Shown here one piece after another: positions 8,582 to 18,500 of a DNA stretch of 64,000 nt (position 1 is the first letter of the stretch; each line of letters opens with the position of its first letter). The stretch is from the NCBI GenBank assembly GCA_002368645.1, contig DFEE01000020.1:125061-189060 (forward strand). The letters are read 5' to 3'. The stretch is from Bacteroidales bacterium UBA3810 (GTDB taxonomy: Bacteria; Bacteroidota; Bacteroidia; Bacteroidales; Paludibacteraceae). Position numbers and translations under genes: made by a program. The notes under the pieces were generated by a model. That model saw nothing but the letters and a program-made list of their open reading frames with translations, did no database searches and had not been told where the DNA came from.

Positions 8582-9742
8582 GTGACTCTCCAAGAACTCC
8601 AGACTATCAAACAGCGGTTTGGGATAATTGGAACAAATCCGCAACTGCACCGCGATATAGAAATCGCGGTGCAGGTTGCTGTGACTGATCTCTCCGTGCT
8701 CGTCACGGGAGAGAGTGGTGTCGGCAAAGAATTTTTTCCACAGATTGTTCATGCCTATTCCCCGCGCAAACATGGTCCCTATTTTGCCATCAACTGCGGC
8801 GCAATCCCGGAGGGGACGATAGACAGCGAACTATTCGGACATGAGAAAGGTGCCTTCACCGATGCTAAAGCCGACAGAAAAGGTTATTTTGAAATAGCAG
8901 ACGGAGGAACAATCTTCCTTGATGAAGTAGGTGAATTACCGCTATCAACACAAGTGCGCTTATTGCGTGTTCTTGAGACAGGAGAATTTATCAAGGTAGG
9001 TTCTTCTCAAGTTCAAAAGACCAATGTGCGGGTCGTAGCTGCCACCAATTTGGATATGCAGCGTGCTATTCAGGAAGGTCGTTTTCGCGAAGACCTTTAT
9101 TACCGACTTAGTGCCATTGAGATTAAAGTGCCCGCCCTGCGTGACCGCAAAGAGGATATTCCGATGCTATTCCGTAAATTTTGCGTAGATTTTGCAGAGA
9201 AAAATAATATGCCTCCCATCCGGCTCAATGAAAATGCCACTCAACTATTGCAGTCTTATTATTGGTATGGCAACGTCCGCCAATTAAAGAATGTCGCCGA
9301 GCGTATTTCAATCATTGAGTCTGAAAGAAATATAGACGCAGAAACCCTGCAGTTATATTTACCTAAAAATGAGAGTGTCAATTCATTAGCCAAGATAGAT
9401 CATGTATCTGCCGGCGGAGACACTTACATGAATGAGCGTGAACTGCTCTATAAGGTGCTCTTTGATATGAAGCGAGACATGAATGAGATGCGCGAACAAC
9501 TGAACGAGCTTATGCGCTCTCCCGCGCCTCAAACTTCTTTCTCCAAACCTACTCCATCTGCTCACGAGACAGTGGAAGCGGAAGAGATATTGCCTGAGTC
9601 AACAGCCAGTATATCGGAGTTAGAGAAAGAGGCCATACAACGTGCTTTAGAAAAGACCGGCGGTAATCGCAAAGAAGCAGCCGATATTCTCGGTTTCTCC
9701 GAAAGAACACTGTATCGCAAAATTAAAGAATACGGTCTGTGA
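8582..9742 (+). CDS. Sigma-54 activator-like AAA+ transcription regulator with Fis HTH
   Basis: 386-residue regulator starting with GTG 3 nt after rplT. The N-terminal 20 residues leave no room for a receiver or sensor domain, so control is likely through level or partner proteins. AAA+ core: Walker A GESGVGKE (43-50), Walker B IFLDE (111-115), the arginine-finger region DLYYRLSA (about 174). The sigma-54 contact loop reads GAFTDA (90-95) where GAFTGA is canonical. A linker of about 80 residues leads to a C-terminal Fis-type helix-turn-helix (NRKEAADILGFSERTLYRKI). Located between ribosomal genes and lptE-secG, as is common in Bacteroidetes. Confidence 0.88.
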   Translation: MTLQELQTIKQRFGIIGTNPQLHRDIEIAVQVAVTDLSVLVTGESGVGKEFFPQIVHAYSPRKHGPYFAINCGAIPEGTIDSELFGHEKGAFTDAKADRKGYFEIADGGTIFLDEVGELPLSTQVRLLRVLETGEFIKVGSSQVQKTNVRVVAATNLDMQRAIQEGRFREDLYYRLSAIEIKVPALRDRKEDIPMLFRKFCVDFAEKNNMPPIRLNENATQLLQSYYWYGNVRQLKNVAERISIIESERNIDAETLQLYLPKNESVNSLAKIDHVSAGGDTYMNERELLYKVLFDMKRDMNEMREQLNELMRSPAPQTSFSKPTPSAHETVEAEEILPESTASISELEKEAIQRALEKTGGNRKEAADILGFSERTLYRKIKEYGL

Positions 9743-10287
9743 TACCAAGAGCAATTCAGATGCAAAAGTCAAACATATATAGAGGTCTATTACGTTGCGG
9801 ATTACTAACAATAATAAGTGTATTCAGTGCTTGTGCGATTAGTTATAAGTTTAACGGTGCTAACATTGATTACTCCAAGACCAAGACCATCTCGATTGCG
9901 GATTTTCCCAATCATGCAGCGTTAGTGAACCCTGCATTAAGTACAGATTTTACCGATGCACTCCGGGATTTATTCCAGCGTCAAACACGCTTACAGATAG
10001 TACGTCAAGCAGGCGATATGGAATTAGAGGGAGAAATAGTGGGCTACGATGTAACGCCAATGGCTATTGCAGCAGACAGTTATGCTGCTGAAACAAAACT
10101 GACCATTCAGATTCGCGTGCGGTTCACCAATAACGCTACACCTGATGATAGTTTTGAGAAAACGTACTCGGCATTTCAAACTTTTGATTCGTCTAAACTA
10201 CTGACGGATGTGCAAGATGAATTATGCCAAACAATGGTGACAGAAATAACCGAATCAATCTACAACGATGCTGTCGCACGATGGTAA
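9739..10287 (+). CDS. lptE: LptE-like LPS assembly lipoprotein
   Basis: Outer-membrane lipoprotein that plugs LptD and helps place lipopolysaccharide in the outer leaflet. Two starts are possible: GTG at 9739, overlapping the regulator's stop as GTGA, or ATG at 9760, which gives the better signal peptide (MQKSNIYRGLLRCGLLTIIS) with Cys in VFSAC. The mature part has the LptE pattern: ISYKFNGANIDYSKTKTISI, then FTDALRDLFQRQTRLQIV and ELEGEIVGYDVTPMAI. At about 180 residues the length fits. secG follows after 45 bp. Confidence 0.85.
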   Translation: MIPRAIQMQKSNIYRGLLRCGLLTIISVFSACAISYKFNGANIDYSKTKTISIADFPNHAALVNPALSTDFTDALRDLFQRQTRLQIVRQAGDMELEGEIVGYDVTPMAIAADSYAAETKLTIQIRVRFTNNATPDDSFEKTYSAFQTFDSSKLLTDVQDELCQTMVTEITESIYNDAVARW

Positions 10288-10332
10288 GATTGATAAACTT
10301 GATAATAAATTAATCACTAAAATATAAGAATT

Positions 10333-10653
10333 ATGTACATTTTTCTAACAGTATTGATTGTAATTGCAGCTATATTGCTGATTCTGCTCGTTATGGTACA
10401 GAACAGCAAAGGCGGAGGTCTTGCTGCAGGTTTTGCGAGTGGTAACCAAGTGATGGGTGCCCCCAGAACAGCTGATTTCTTAGAGAAAACGACATGGACT
10501 CTGATTGGTGTGATTGTTGTTCTATCCATCATCGCCGTAGGCGTATATGAGGGCAACAGACAATCTACCACCCCTGAGAGCCAGATTGTTGAGCAAGTGG
10601 AAGAAGCTGCTTCTGCATTACCAGCTGCGCCGGCTGAACAATCCGCCGAGTAA
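10333..10653 (+). CDS. secG: Preprotein translocase subunit SecG
   Basis: 106-residue SecG with two membrane helices (about 2-20 and 55-75) flanking the conserved loop MVQNSKGGGLAAGFASGNQ and a low-complexity Ala/Glu/Pro tail. It assists SecYE during protein export. Last gene of the plus-strand operon. Its final 36 bp overlap the 3' end of the convergent glycosyltransferase gene, and no terminator hairpin separates them. Confidence 0.93.
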   Translation: MYIFLTVLIVIAAILLILLVMVQNSKGGGLAAGFASGNQVMGAPRTADFLEKTTWTLIGVIVVLSIIAVGVYEGNRQSTTPESQIVEQVEEAASALPAAPAEQSAE

Positions 10654-11361
10654 GCTCAGTAGCATATACCACGGGTAAATAAGCTCGAGAAGTATGCATG
10701 TTCCAAGAGAGACCTCAGGGTCTCTCTTTTTGATGAGACGGTATTCAATAGGAAATTTGACAAGGATAATAAGCGGGAAGATAATCTGCACTATATTGGC
10801 CGTGAGAATGAGTGCCCCATATAGAAGTATATCCCGATCTTTATAATGTGGTGCTTTCCCTGCCCAGCGCATGCGTTGACGTAGAAAAGCACGAAAAGTC
10901 GGCTGCGGATGCACTATAGCGGTGTAGCACGGTTCATCAACTACCGTAATTTGTAATCCTCTACGTTTAAAAGACTCCAGTAAAAACATATCGTCTCCAC
11001 TGGGGATTTCAGGATGCAGGTCTAACCAACTCTCTAACCATCGGTTTCGTCTCACAATCATATTCGCACCGGAACAGAGGATAGCATGTCCCTTACGGGC
11101 AGTGCGCATAGTCAATTCTTGAATAGCGGCATATTCAGCGATTTGAAGCCGCTCAAGCAGCGATGAACCACCATCCATTTTAAGCGCCAAAATCATGAGA
11201 TCTCCATCTAAACTCGGAGTTTCAGTAGGAGGTACAATATCGTCGTCTTGCAGCCATACATAGTCTGTTTCGGCAGCAGCAATAAGCCTATAAAGGGCAT
11301 GTTTCTTACCCTTATTCTCATCATTGACACCTCTACGGGGCACGACTACGCTAATTGACAT
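10618..11361 (-). CDS. Shortened GT2-like membrane glycosyltransferase
   Basis: 247-residue protein resembling the middle and C-terminal parts of membrane-associated family 2 glycosyltransferases. It has DYVWLQDDD (nucleotide/metal site, about 33-41), ILCSGANMIVRR, SGDDMFLLESFKRRG and the RMRWAGK motif matching the usual Q/RxxRW block, then two or three membrane helices. The first 15 residues jump from SISVVVPRRG straight to ENKGKKHAL, so about 50 residues of the usual nucleotide-binding half appear absent. The start overlaps the aroA stop by 16 bp and the end overlaps secG. It may be functional in a reduced form or decayed. Confidence 0.65.
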   Translation of the reverse strand: MSISVVVPRRGVNDENKGKKHALYRLIAAAETDYVWLQDDDIVPPTETPSLDGDLMILALKMDGGSSLLERLQIAEYAAIQELTMRTARKGHAILCSGANMIVRRNRWLESWLDLHPEIPSGDDMFLLESFKRRGLQITVVDEPCYTAIVHPQPTFRAFLRQRMRWAGKAPHYKDRDILLYGALILTANIVQIIFPLIILVKFPIEYRLIKKRDPEVSLGTCILLELIYPWYMLLSLLGGLFSRRSW

Positions 11362-12368
11362 AATTGTTCGTAGAAAGATGGATAGGATTTACGGATGCAC
11401 TCTTTGTTGTCGCATTCCAAACCGGCAGCGAGGAGTGCCATAGCAATACGGTGGTCGCCGTAGGTTTTGTACTCCTTAACGGCCTCTATGCGGTTAGACT
11501 CTTTGATTGTGAGCGTTTCAGTACCTCGTGCCAATAAGTGAATGCCTAATTGGCGGCATGTGACTGCCACAGCAGGATAAAGGTCCGGATAGTCACGAAA
11601 GTTCAGAAAGAGCCAGCGTTTAGGTTTACCCGTTCGGTGGATTTTGATACCTTTTGCGGTAAAAGTGGTTTCTACCCCCAATTGTCGATAGATATCCACA
11701 ATGGCGATATCGCCTTGTAGAGTGTCTTGACTTAGCCCTGCCAACTCAAGTTCTCCGCCGTGCAGAGCCACATACTCATACCAAAATGCAGCGGAAGACC
11801 AGTCCCGTTCAATAGTATCAAGCGTGATGAAGCCGGTGTTCTGTTGCATAATACGTTTGGTCATGCGGATATAGGGAGAGGTAGAGTTACTCTCCACCGG
11901 CAGTCCGACCAATAGCATTGCGCTCACGAATTGAGACGAAGCCGGATTGTTGAGAGTATATTTGGCGCGATTAATTGCATGCTTGACATAGTATAGTTTT
12001 CGTCCCGTAATGCGTAAAGGCGGATATCCGGTTTCATTCATATACCATATATCAGCACCACAGTTAGCAAGTCCCTCAACCAATTGTCCTATAGGGCGTT
12101 TGCGCATTCGCTCACACCCGTCTAAGATAACCTTGCAGTCGTTCAGTTGGGCACAATAGGCTGTGAGAAATCGCATCGCAGTACCACAATTCCCGACATC
12201 TATGTGTGTAGGAGGAGTCTTACTATGGAGAGCCATTAAAGCCTCGTGCATCACCACCACATCCTCAGGAGTGTCTGCTGATATATCCATCAAGTTCTCA
12301 CCTCGCAAGGCTTGCAAGATGAGAACTCGATTAGCTATTGATTTAGATATCGGTAAATTAATTAACAT
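11346..12368 (-). CDS. aroA: 3-phosphoshikimate 1-carboxyvinyltransferase (compact EPSP synthase)
   Basis: Shikimate-pathway enzyme joining phosphoenolpyruvate to shikimate-3-phosphate. Recognised by LPISKSIANR (residues about 5-14), GNCGTAMRFL, RMRKRPIGQL, SSQFVSAMLL, DWSSAAFW, KESNRIEAV and GDHRIAMA. It has 340 residues where 400-430 is usual. One clear gap is between KESNRIEAVK and YKTYGDHR, where some 30-40 residues found in other family members are missing. The start overlaps the peptidase gene by 11 bp. All main substrate-binding motifs remain, so activity is plausible. Confidence 0.88.
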   Translation of the reverse strand: MLINLPISKSIANRVLILQALRGENLMDISADTPEDVVVMHEALMALHSKTPPTHIDVGNCGTAMRFLTAYCAQLNDCKVILDGCERMRKRPIGQLVEGLANCGADIWYMNETGYPPLRITGRKLYYVKHAINRAKYTLNNPASSQFVSAMLLVGLPVESNSTSPYIRMTKRIMQQNTGFITLDTIERDWSSAAFWYEYVALHGGELELAGLSQDTLQGDIAIVDIYRQLGVETTFTAKGIKIHRTGKPKRWLFLNFRDYPDLYPAVAVTCRQLGIHLLARGTETLTIKESNRIEAVKEYKTYGDHRIAMALLAAGLECDNKECIRKSYPSFYEQLCQLA

Positions 12369-14352
12369 CCGGCAGATTGGAGTAATCGCGGCTATAACGC
12401 AGATGCTGTTGGATATATCCCTCTGTATAACTGACTTTTACATCGGTTATATGCCCTAAGCCATCTTTCTGAACCGAATATACGGGATTGACAAACCCTT
12501 TATAGGGAGCGATATTGAGTTTGGCATATCGCTCACGTACCTCTTTATGGAGAGCAGGATCAACCTTGACAGCATATGTCTCGACAAGATTTTTCGCGGC
12601 GAGATAATCCCCCTCAGATGTAATACGCTGAATCTCTTTTAGAAGTTCACCATAGAGTTTTCTCAGTCCCTCATAGTCGTTGATTTTCAGATAGTGTTTA
12701 CCATCCCGTTCGATAAGTTCCACTTCTTTTTGAGCGGCATGGTCATACACCCAGCGGGCAATTAACTGACGGTTACGCATATGTGCTTCTTCGATATCCT
12801 TCCCTTCCTCAATTCGGACGAGTTGGGTCATCAAACCGTTCATCATCTGGTGATAATAGCCGGCTTTATAAGCTTCCATATCCGGCAGCAGTCCGAGTTC
12901 GACTAATTTTTCGTCTGCGAGGAAATAGAGGCCGAAAAGATCGGCACGCGTTTCTTCAATCGTTGAAGCATGTTCCTTCAGCGCATCTTTGGTTACACCG
13001 GGCATGAGTTTGCCGGAGCCGTGTCCCGCGCATTCGTGCAGGTCAGTGTGCAAAAAATCACACTTTGCCCCATATAGTTCGGTGAGCGCAATCATATCCT
13101 CGTCAATAATAAACTCTTCGGCAAATCCATTTCCTTTAGCTGCTTCATCATAAGCAATCATCAAGTTATCAATAGAAACTGATTTAGAGCCATATTCTTT
13201 ACGAATCCAGTTAGCGTTAGGCAAGTTGATGCCGATAGGTGTAGCAGGATAGCAATCGCCCGCAAGGATAGCGGCGGTAATCACTTTGGCGCTTACACCT
13301 TTGACCTCGTCTTTCTTGTACTGCGGATCTGTCGGTGAGTGCTGCTCAAACCATGAGGCGTTATCCGCGATGGCTTGGGTACGTTTGGTGGCTTCTATAT
13401 CCTTGAAATTGACCATTGACTCCCACGCACCGGTGATACCCAACGGGTCGGAATAAGTCTCCGTGAAACCATTGATATAGTCAACACGGGAGTTGATATC
13501 TTTGACCCATGCGATACAGTATTGGTTGAAAGTCTCCAAATCACCGGTTTTGTTAAACTCAATCATCTTCTCGATGGCAAGTTTCTGCTCCGGAGTTTCT
13601 GCTACTTCCAACGCCTTCTCAAGCCAATAAACAACTTTCTCCAATGCGGAGCCGTATAATCCGTCGACCTTATAGACTCGTTCCTCTATTTCGCCATTTT
13701 CGTTTTTAACGAGTTGGGAGTTCAGTCCAATCCATTTAGGTTGAGCGGAACTGTCTTTATGCTTTTCGTACCAGGCCTCTGCTTCTGCTTGTGTCACACC
13801 CTCGCCATAGTAATTGCCGGCGGAGTTAAGCACCAAGTCAACGCCATTCTCAGCCGTAGTGCGTTTAGGCATCACAGTCGGATCAAACATAACAGGCAAA
13901 ATCGCCTCATCGTATTCAACTTCGGCATCTGCAAGGGCTTGCTTAAACCACTGCATGCTAAATTCCGGTAGAAACTTATCCTCACTATAGTGGTGATGAA
14001 TACCATTGGAGAACCACACCCGCTTGAGGTATTTCTCAAGAAGAATATAGTTTTCATCATTCTTTTCATACGGATAGTTCAGATATAGTTTCTCCAAGGT
14101 TCTACGAATACGCAGATTATATCGTCCGTTCTGGTCATAGAGAATATCGCGTCCTTGTAACGCGGCTTCACTGAGATAGTAGATGAGTTCTTTCTCTTGA
14201 AGACTCAACTGCTCAAAGCCGGTCACTTGATAGCGCAATATCTCAAGGTCGTAAAATTTATCCACGTTATATTTAAAATCGTTTTGTTCTTCTTGCTTTT
14301 GGCAACTTAAAAGTGCCAGGGCACATAGTCCCGATAGAAGGTATCGTTTCAT
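12358..14352 (-). CDS. Dipeptidyl peptidase III (M49) lipoprotein
   Basis: 664-residue zinc metallopeptidase that removes dipeptides from peptide N-termini. The zinc motif HExxGH appears as HECAGHGSGK (about 437) and the third ligand glutamate lies in EETRADLFGLYFLA (about 465). The N-terminus MKRYLLSGLCALALLSCQ is a lipoprotein signal peptide with Cys17, so the enzyme is exported and anchored. The long N-terminal lobe is typical of M49. It sits between a nucleoside phosphorylase (1-bp gap) and aroA (11-bp overlap), probably co-transcribed without a pathway link. Confidence 0.9.
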   Translation of the reverse strand: MKRYLLSGLCALALLSCQKQEEQNDFKYNVDKFYDLEILRYQVTGFEQLSLQEKELIYYLSEAALQGRDILYDQNGRYNLRIRRTLEKLYLNYPYEKNDENYILLEKYLKRVWFSNGIHHHYSEDKFLPEFSMQWFKQALADAEVEYDEAILPVMFDPTVMPKRTTAENGVDLVLNSAGNYYGEGVTQAEAEAWYEKHKDSSAQPKWIGLNSQLVKNENGEIEERVYKVDGLYGSALEKVVYWLEKALEVAETPEQKLAIEKMIEFNKTGDLETFNQYCIAWVKDINSRVDYINGFTETYSDPLGITGAWESMVNFKDIEATKRTQAIADNASWFEQHSPTDPQYKKDEVKGVSAKVITAAILAGDCYPATPIGINLPNANWIRKEYGSKSVSIDNLMIAYDEAAKGNGFAEEFIIDEDMIALTELYGAKCDFLHTDLHECAGHGSGKLMPGVTKDALKEHASTIEETRADLFGLYFLADEKLVELGLLPDMEAYKAGYYHQMMNGLMTQLVRIEEGKDIEEAHMRNRQLIARWVYDHAAQKEVELIERDGKHYLKINDYEGLRKLYGELLKEIQRITSEGDYLAAKNLVETYAVKVDPALHKEVRERYAKLNIAPYKGFVNPVYSVQKDGLGHITDVKVSYTEGYIQQHLRYSRDYSNLPDVN

Positions 14353-14353
14353 A

Positions 14354-15229
14354 TTAGAATCTTTCGAGAACGGTGTGAACCAGTTCTTTTATTCTGGGTT
14401 TATAGTCGGTATTGGCAGCTTCGGCTTTGCGTTGTGCAATAACACAGCAAACGGTCATCGCCTTATGTCCCATATGAAGGGCTAAACCGGCGATACAGGA
14501 GCCTTCCATCTCGTAGTTGGTGATACGCTGGCCTTCATAGCGGAAGGCGGTAATGCGTTCATTGATATCGGGCACAGCCAAATCAACTCGTAGCACACGT
14601 CCTTGCGGACCATAGAAACCATTCGACGCAATCGTACAACCACGGGTCATATCGTCCTTGGCGATACGATTCACCAATTCCTCATCTGCCTTAACCACAT
14701 ATGGCACAGCAGCTTTAGAGGGGTAGTGAATAAAATCTACAAGTGCTTTTTCGAAACCAAGATCTGCAATACTGTCGCGATCGTGATAGAAACTCAAAAC
14801 ACCGTCGAAACCGATGCTCTTTTGGCTTACTAAGAAGGTTCCCAAGGGAATATCCTCTTGCATGGCACCGCAGGTACCGATACGAACAATCTCAAGATGA
14901 CGAGGAGTCTCTTTCTCCAGACGGGTATTGAAATCAATATTGGCTAAGGCGTCAATCTCGTTCATCACGATATCGCAGTTATCCGTACCTATACCGGTAG
15001 AGATACAACTAATACGCTTGCCATGAAATTTACCGGTTATCGTGTGAAACTCACGGCTTTGCACATCGCATTCGATAGAACCTTCATCAAAGAAAGAAGC
15101 AACCATATTGACGCGGTCTTGGTCACCTACAAGGATAATCTTGTCAGCTAAGAACTCCGGTTTAAGGTGCAGATGGAACGCACTTCCGTCTGCATTGATA
15201 ATCAATTGACTTGCAGGAAAATGTCTCAT
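14354..15229 (-). CDS. Nucleoside phosphorylase (uridine phosphorylase-like)
   Basis: 291-residue phosphorylase splitting nucleosides with phosphate for salvage. Motifs: KIILVGDQDRV (phosphate-binding loop), STGIGTDNCDIVMNEIDAL, VRIGTCGAMQ and NYEMEGSCIAGLALHMGHK (ribose and base recognition). The start at 15229 puts the family-typical MRHFPASQLIINADGS first. A frame-open ATG at 15277 overlaps the DUF3467 stop as ATGA and would add 16 residues that look like leader sequence. Uridine rather than purine specificity is inferred from overall resemblance. Confidence 0.85.
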   Translation of the reverse strand: MRHFPASQLIINADGSAFHLHLKPEFLADKIILVGDQDRVNMVASFFDEGSIECDVQSREFHTITGKFHGKRISCISTGIGTDNCDIVMNEIDALANIDFNTRLEKETPRHLEIVRIGTCGAMQEDIPLGTFLVSQKSIGFDGVLSFYHDRDSIADLGFEKALVDFIHYPSKAAVPYVVKADEELVNRIAKDDMTRGCTIASNGFYGPQGRVLRVDLAVPDINERITAFRYEGQRITNYEMEGSCIAGLALHMGHKAMTVCCVIAQRKAEAANTDYKPRIKELVHTVLERF

Positions 15230-15273
15230 AGTATTACACTTTATAATTTCACTTTTCATTTTTTGCCATTCTA

Positions 15274-15573
15274 TCATGCCTCACCGCCATTGAAAGTCAA
15301 GGGAAGTGTAGAGTTCGCAGAACTTATAGCCTCTATTTTACCAAACTGCTTTTCGTACTTTTCTATATTGCCTTGGAGCGCAAAGAGAAGGCGTTTTGCG
15401 TTTTCTGGCGTCATGATAACGCGTGATTTAACGGAGCCTTGTTGCATACCCGGCATCAATCCTACGAAATCAATAACAAACTCCGACGAGCTGTGTGATA
15501 TGATTGCGAGATTCACGTACTTACCCTCTGCCACCTCGGGCGTTAGGTTAATGTTCATTTTCTTTTCTTCCAT
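15274..15573 (-). CDS. DUF3467 family protein
   Basis: 99-residue cytoplasmic protein of a small conserved Bacteroidetes family without known function. It shows the family pattern GKYVNLAIISHSSSEFVIDF, then MPGMQQGSVKSRVIMTPENAKRLLFALQGNIEKYE. It starts 14 bp after the stop of the 1010-residue secreted protein gene and ends in a possible ATGA overlap with the phosphorylase frame. Family assignment is good; no role can be deduced from its neighbours. Confidence 0.85.
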   Translation of the reverse strand: MEEKKMNINLTPEVAEGKYVNLAIISHSSSEFVIDFVGLMPGMQQGSVKSRVIMTPENAKRLLFALQGNIEKYEKQFGKIEAISSANSTLPLTFNGGEA

Positions 15574-15587
15574 AACTATAATTTTAC

Positions 15588-18500
15588 TTATTTAACATCT
15601 TTTACTAATCGCACAAAGTGTCCTTCTGCTCGTTTTGCATAGCCCGCAGAGAAGGTTGAATAATTCAAAATCCAAAACGTGTATGCATTAGGAGACTTTT
15701 CTATAATGTAACTGCTTGTCCAATATTCACTACCTGTTTTTTCAACTACTTTCTTGCCATATCGTTGATGCCCCATAGGCAGGAATATCGCGCCGGAAGC
15801 AGCTAAAATTTCCCATTGTCCGGAGTTCAATATATTGTCTTTAAAATAGGGAGATGTGGCATCAGGATTGATAACAAGACGGGTATTATCAGAGGACGGT
15901 ACCCAAGTGTCAGGAAGCAGAATAACACCTTTTATTCCATTTATGATGGCATAGGTCAATAGATGGGCAGCATTGGCTCGATCTTTTGCAGCATAGAGCC
16001 ATTCATCTTTCGTCGGTGTGCGCCATTCATTAGGCTTATTTCCTTGACCTATAATAGGATGCTTGCCCCAATCAACAAATTTCTTAGTCTTATAATTCGC
16101 TTTTATCGGTTGGTCTGCACTACCCCAACAGAATAAATCTATCCAACCATTATAATCCTTCTTCATTTTCTCATTATCTTTACCAATGACTGCATATTGT
16201 TGGGTTGCAAAAGACCATCTATCAGTAGATGGTTGATACCTAAGATTACCCGGAGCAAAAAGAACTTTCTTTGTTGTTGAAACAGAAATTTCACACCTTC
16301 CGGACGGGTTGGGGGTTTCTATTTTAGAGCTCACGTATATTTGCTCTTTGGGCACATCCCGTACTAAACGAATAGCGTATTTCCCCTCTTGACTTTTCCA
16401 TAAAGACGCCGCTCTATCTTTAAAGAAATAGAATAATCGCCCTTGCCTATTATTATTCGTAGTTGTTGTCCAGTAGTAGGCGTGTGTCTCTGCGTCTTTA
16501 TACTCATTATTTTCTGCATTATACCCGCCGGAAGCTGGTAAGAAGATGGCACCGGCTTTTTCCATGAGTCTCCATTGAGCTGAAGTATAGGTGTTATCAT
16601 TATAATGTTGCCCCGTTCCTATAAAAGAAAGACCTTCTTTGCTTGGTGCTACTCCTTTCATAATGGAAGGAGTAAATGAACATTCTTGAGGTTTGGTCCA
16701 TCTATCTGGCAATATAACTATACCATGAATACTATCTACAGTGGCTAAACCGAACTTAAGATATGCGTTAGGACGCTTACGCATCAAGTACTCCCATTCC
16801 TCACTTGTTAACACACGCCATGCTGCATTAGTGGCTGGATTATTAAGTATTTGGCTATATGATTTATTATTTAGAGTAGTATAGTCAAATAGATCTACCC
16901 AATCTTGGTATTTCTCTTCCATTTTAGCCGTTTCAGCGCCTTCGTATCTATTCTGCAGTTGAGCAAAACGCCATTTCTTTAAAGGTCTGTTATATTGCAG
17001 ATTACCGGGGGCAAAATAGACCTGTTTACCATCGCCAATGGAGAATCCGACAGGGGATAAATCGGACTGTAATTTAGTCTCGGAAGGATATATTTTTTTT
17101 CTATTAACGATTTTCCGAGACGGTTGATTAGACTTTAAGGATGCAGTTTTAGACACACCCACAATAGAGGCAACGGTTGCCTCTGGTTGGGTCGGTGCAC
17201 TGTTTTGTTTAGCTGCCGCAACTATTTTTGAGGTCGGAGTCTTGACTGAATTACTTATATTGGCACTTTTAAAGCTCGTCGCTTCATTGAGATGGCTTCT
17301 GTCCATACCTTCCGGTATATAAACACCATTTAGTTGAGTAAAAAAGGCATAAGGGGTCGGAATAATGACTTTTCCTCCGTCTCGGCCATCTGAACCGTCG
17401 CGTCCATCATAGCCGCTGGAGGCATAGCCTCCCCAACCATGCATACCGCCACGACCGCCTTTACCGCCGGCTCCACCTTTTCCGCCACTAACGGTTATCA
17501 TCAATTGAGGTACAACATCATCTGTGGCAAAGCATATAATATCACCTCCGGATCCTCCGTCTTCTCCATCACCACCATTACCGCCCGGTGTGCCCGCCGT
17601 AGCAGGATAATTGACAGTTCCATTCTTAGTCGTTATAGAATACGCTTTCGTGCCATTCATGCCACTGGCGCCATTGCGACCGTTTTTACCATTGAGACCG
17701 CTTGCATCAATTTTCAAAGGAAGTTGACATATATACGGTTTTACTCCCGTCTCCATGGTATTGAGAGGAATTACTAAACAAAGAGGATACTGCGACTCTA
17801 TACGACAGATTGCCAGGGCACGACTATAACCGGATTTGTCACCCAAGCGTATGACATTCGGAAAACTCATCTCAAATCGAATTTTACGAACGGCCTTCGT
17901 CTTGCGATTCACTAACTTAATGGCACCGTACATAGGATATTTACCATTAATGTAATCCGAAATAATGCCTTTGAACATGATCTTCATTCCATCACAGACC
18001 ACGTTATCTGAAAGGGAAACAAGCTCTACTGTAGATGATTTAGTCGTCAGAACGCGGCGACTTTTATCTATGATAGTCAACTCATAGTAGGTTTGCCCGT
18101 TAACTGATTTTTTACTGATATTAAAGTAAGAGAAATCATCCTTGGATGGATTAAACTCTCTAATTTTCTTTTTCCAGTTGATTTGATAGTCACCTCCACT
18201 AAAATGGATTTCGGAGGCTGATACAGGATCTACATTGGTAAAATATATATCCCCTATATTTTTATCTATCGCGAATTTAGGAGTATAGACATTGTGCTCG
18301 CTGGTGCTGCAATTGGATATGAGTTTATTTATAGTAGAAGTGTAAACATTGGTATTGGTATATGCCTTGCCGGTAAAACTAAAACCATTGCTCAAATCAC
18401 GGATAATCGTACCTATAGATTTTTGATTAGCATCAAGTTCGGTATTAGGGTGATAGTAATTTTGTACAAAGGCACTACCTACATATAAAGAGTTGCTTTT

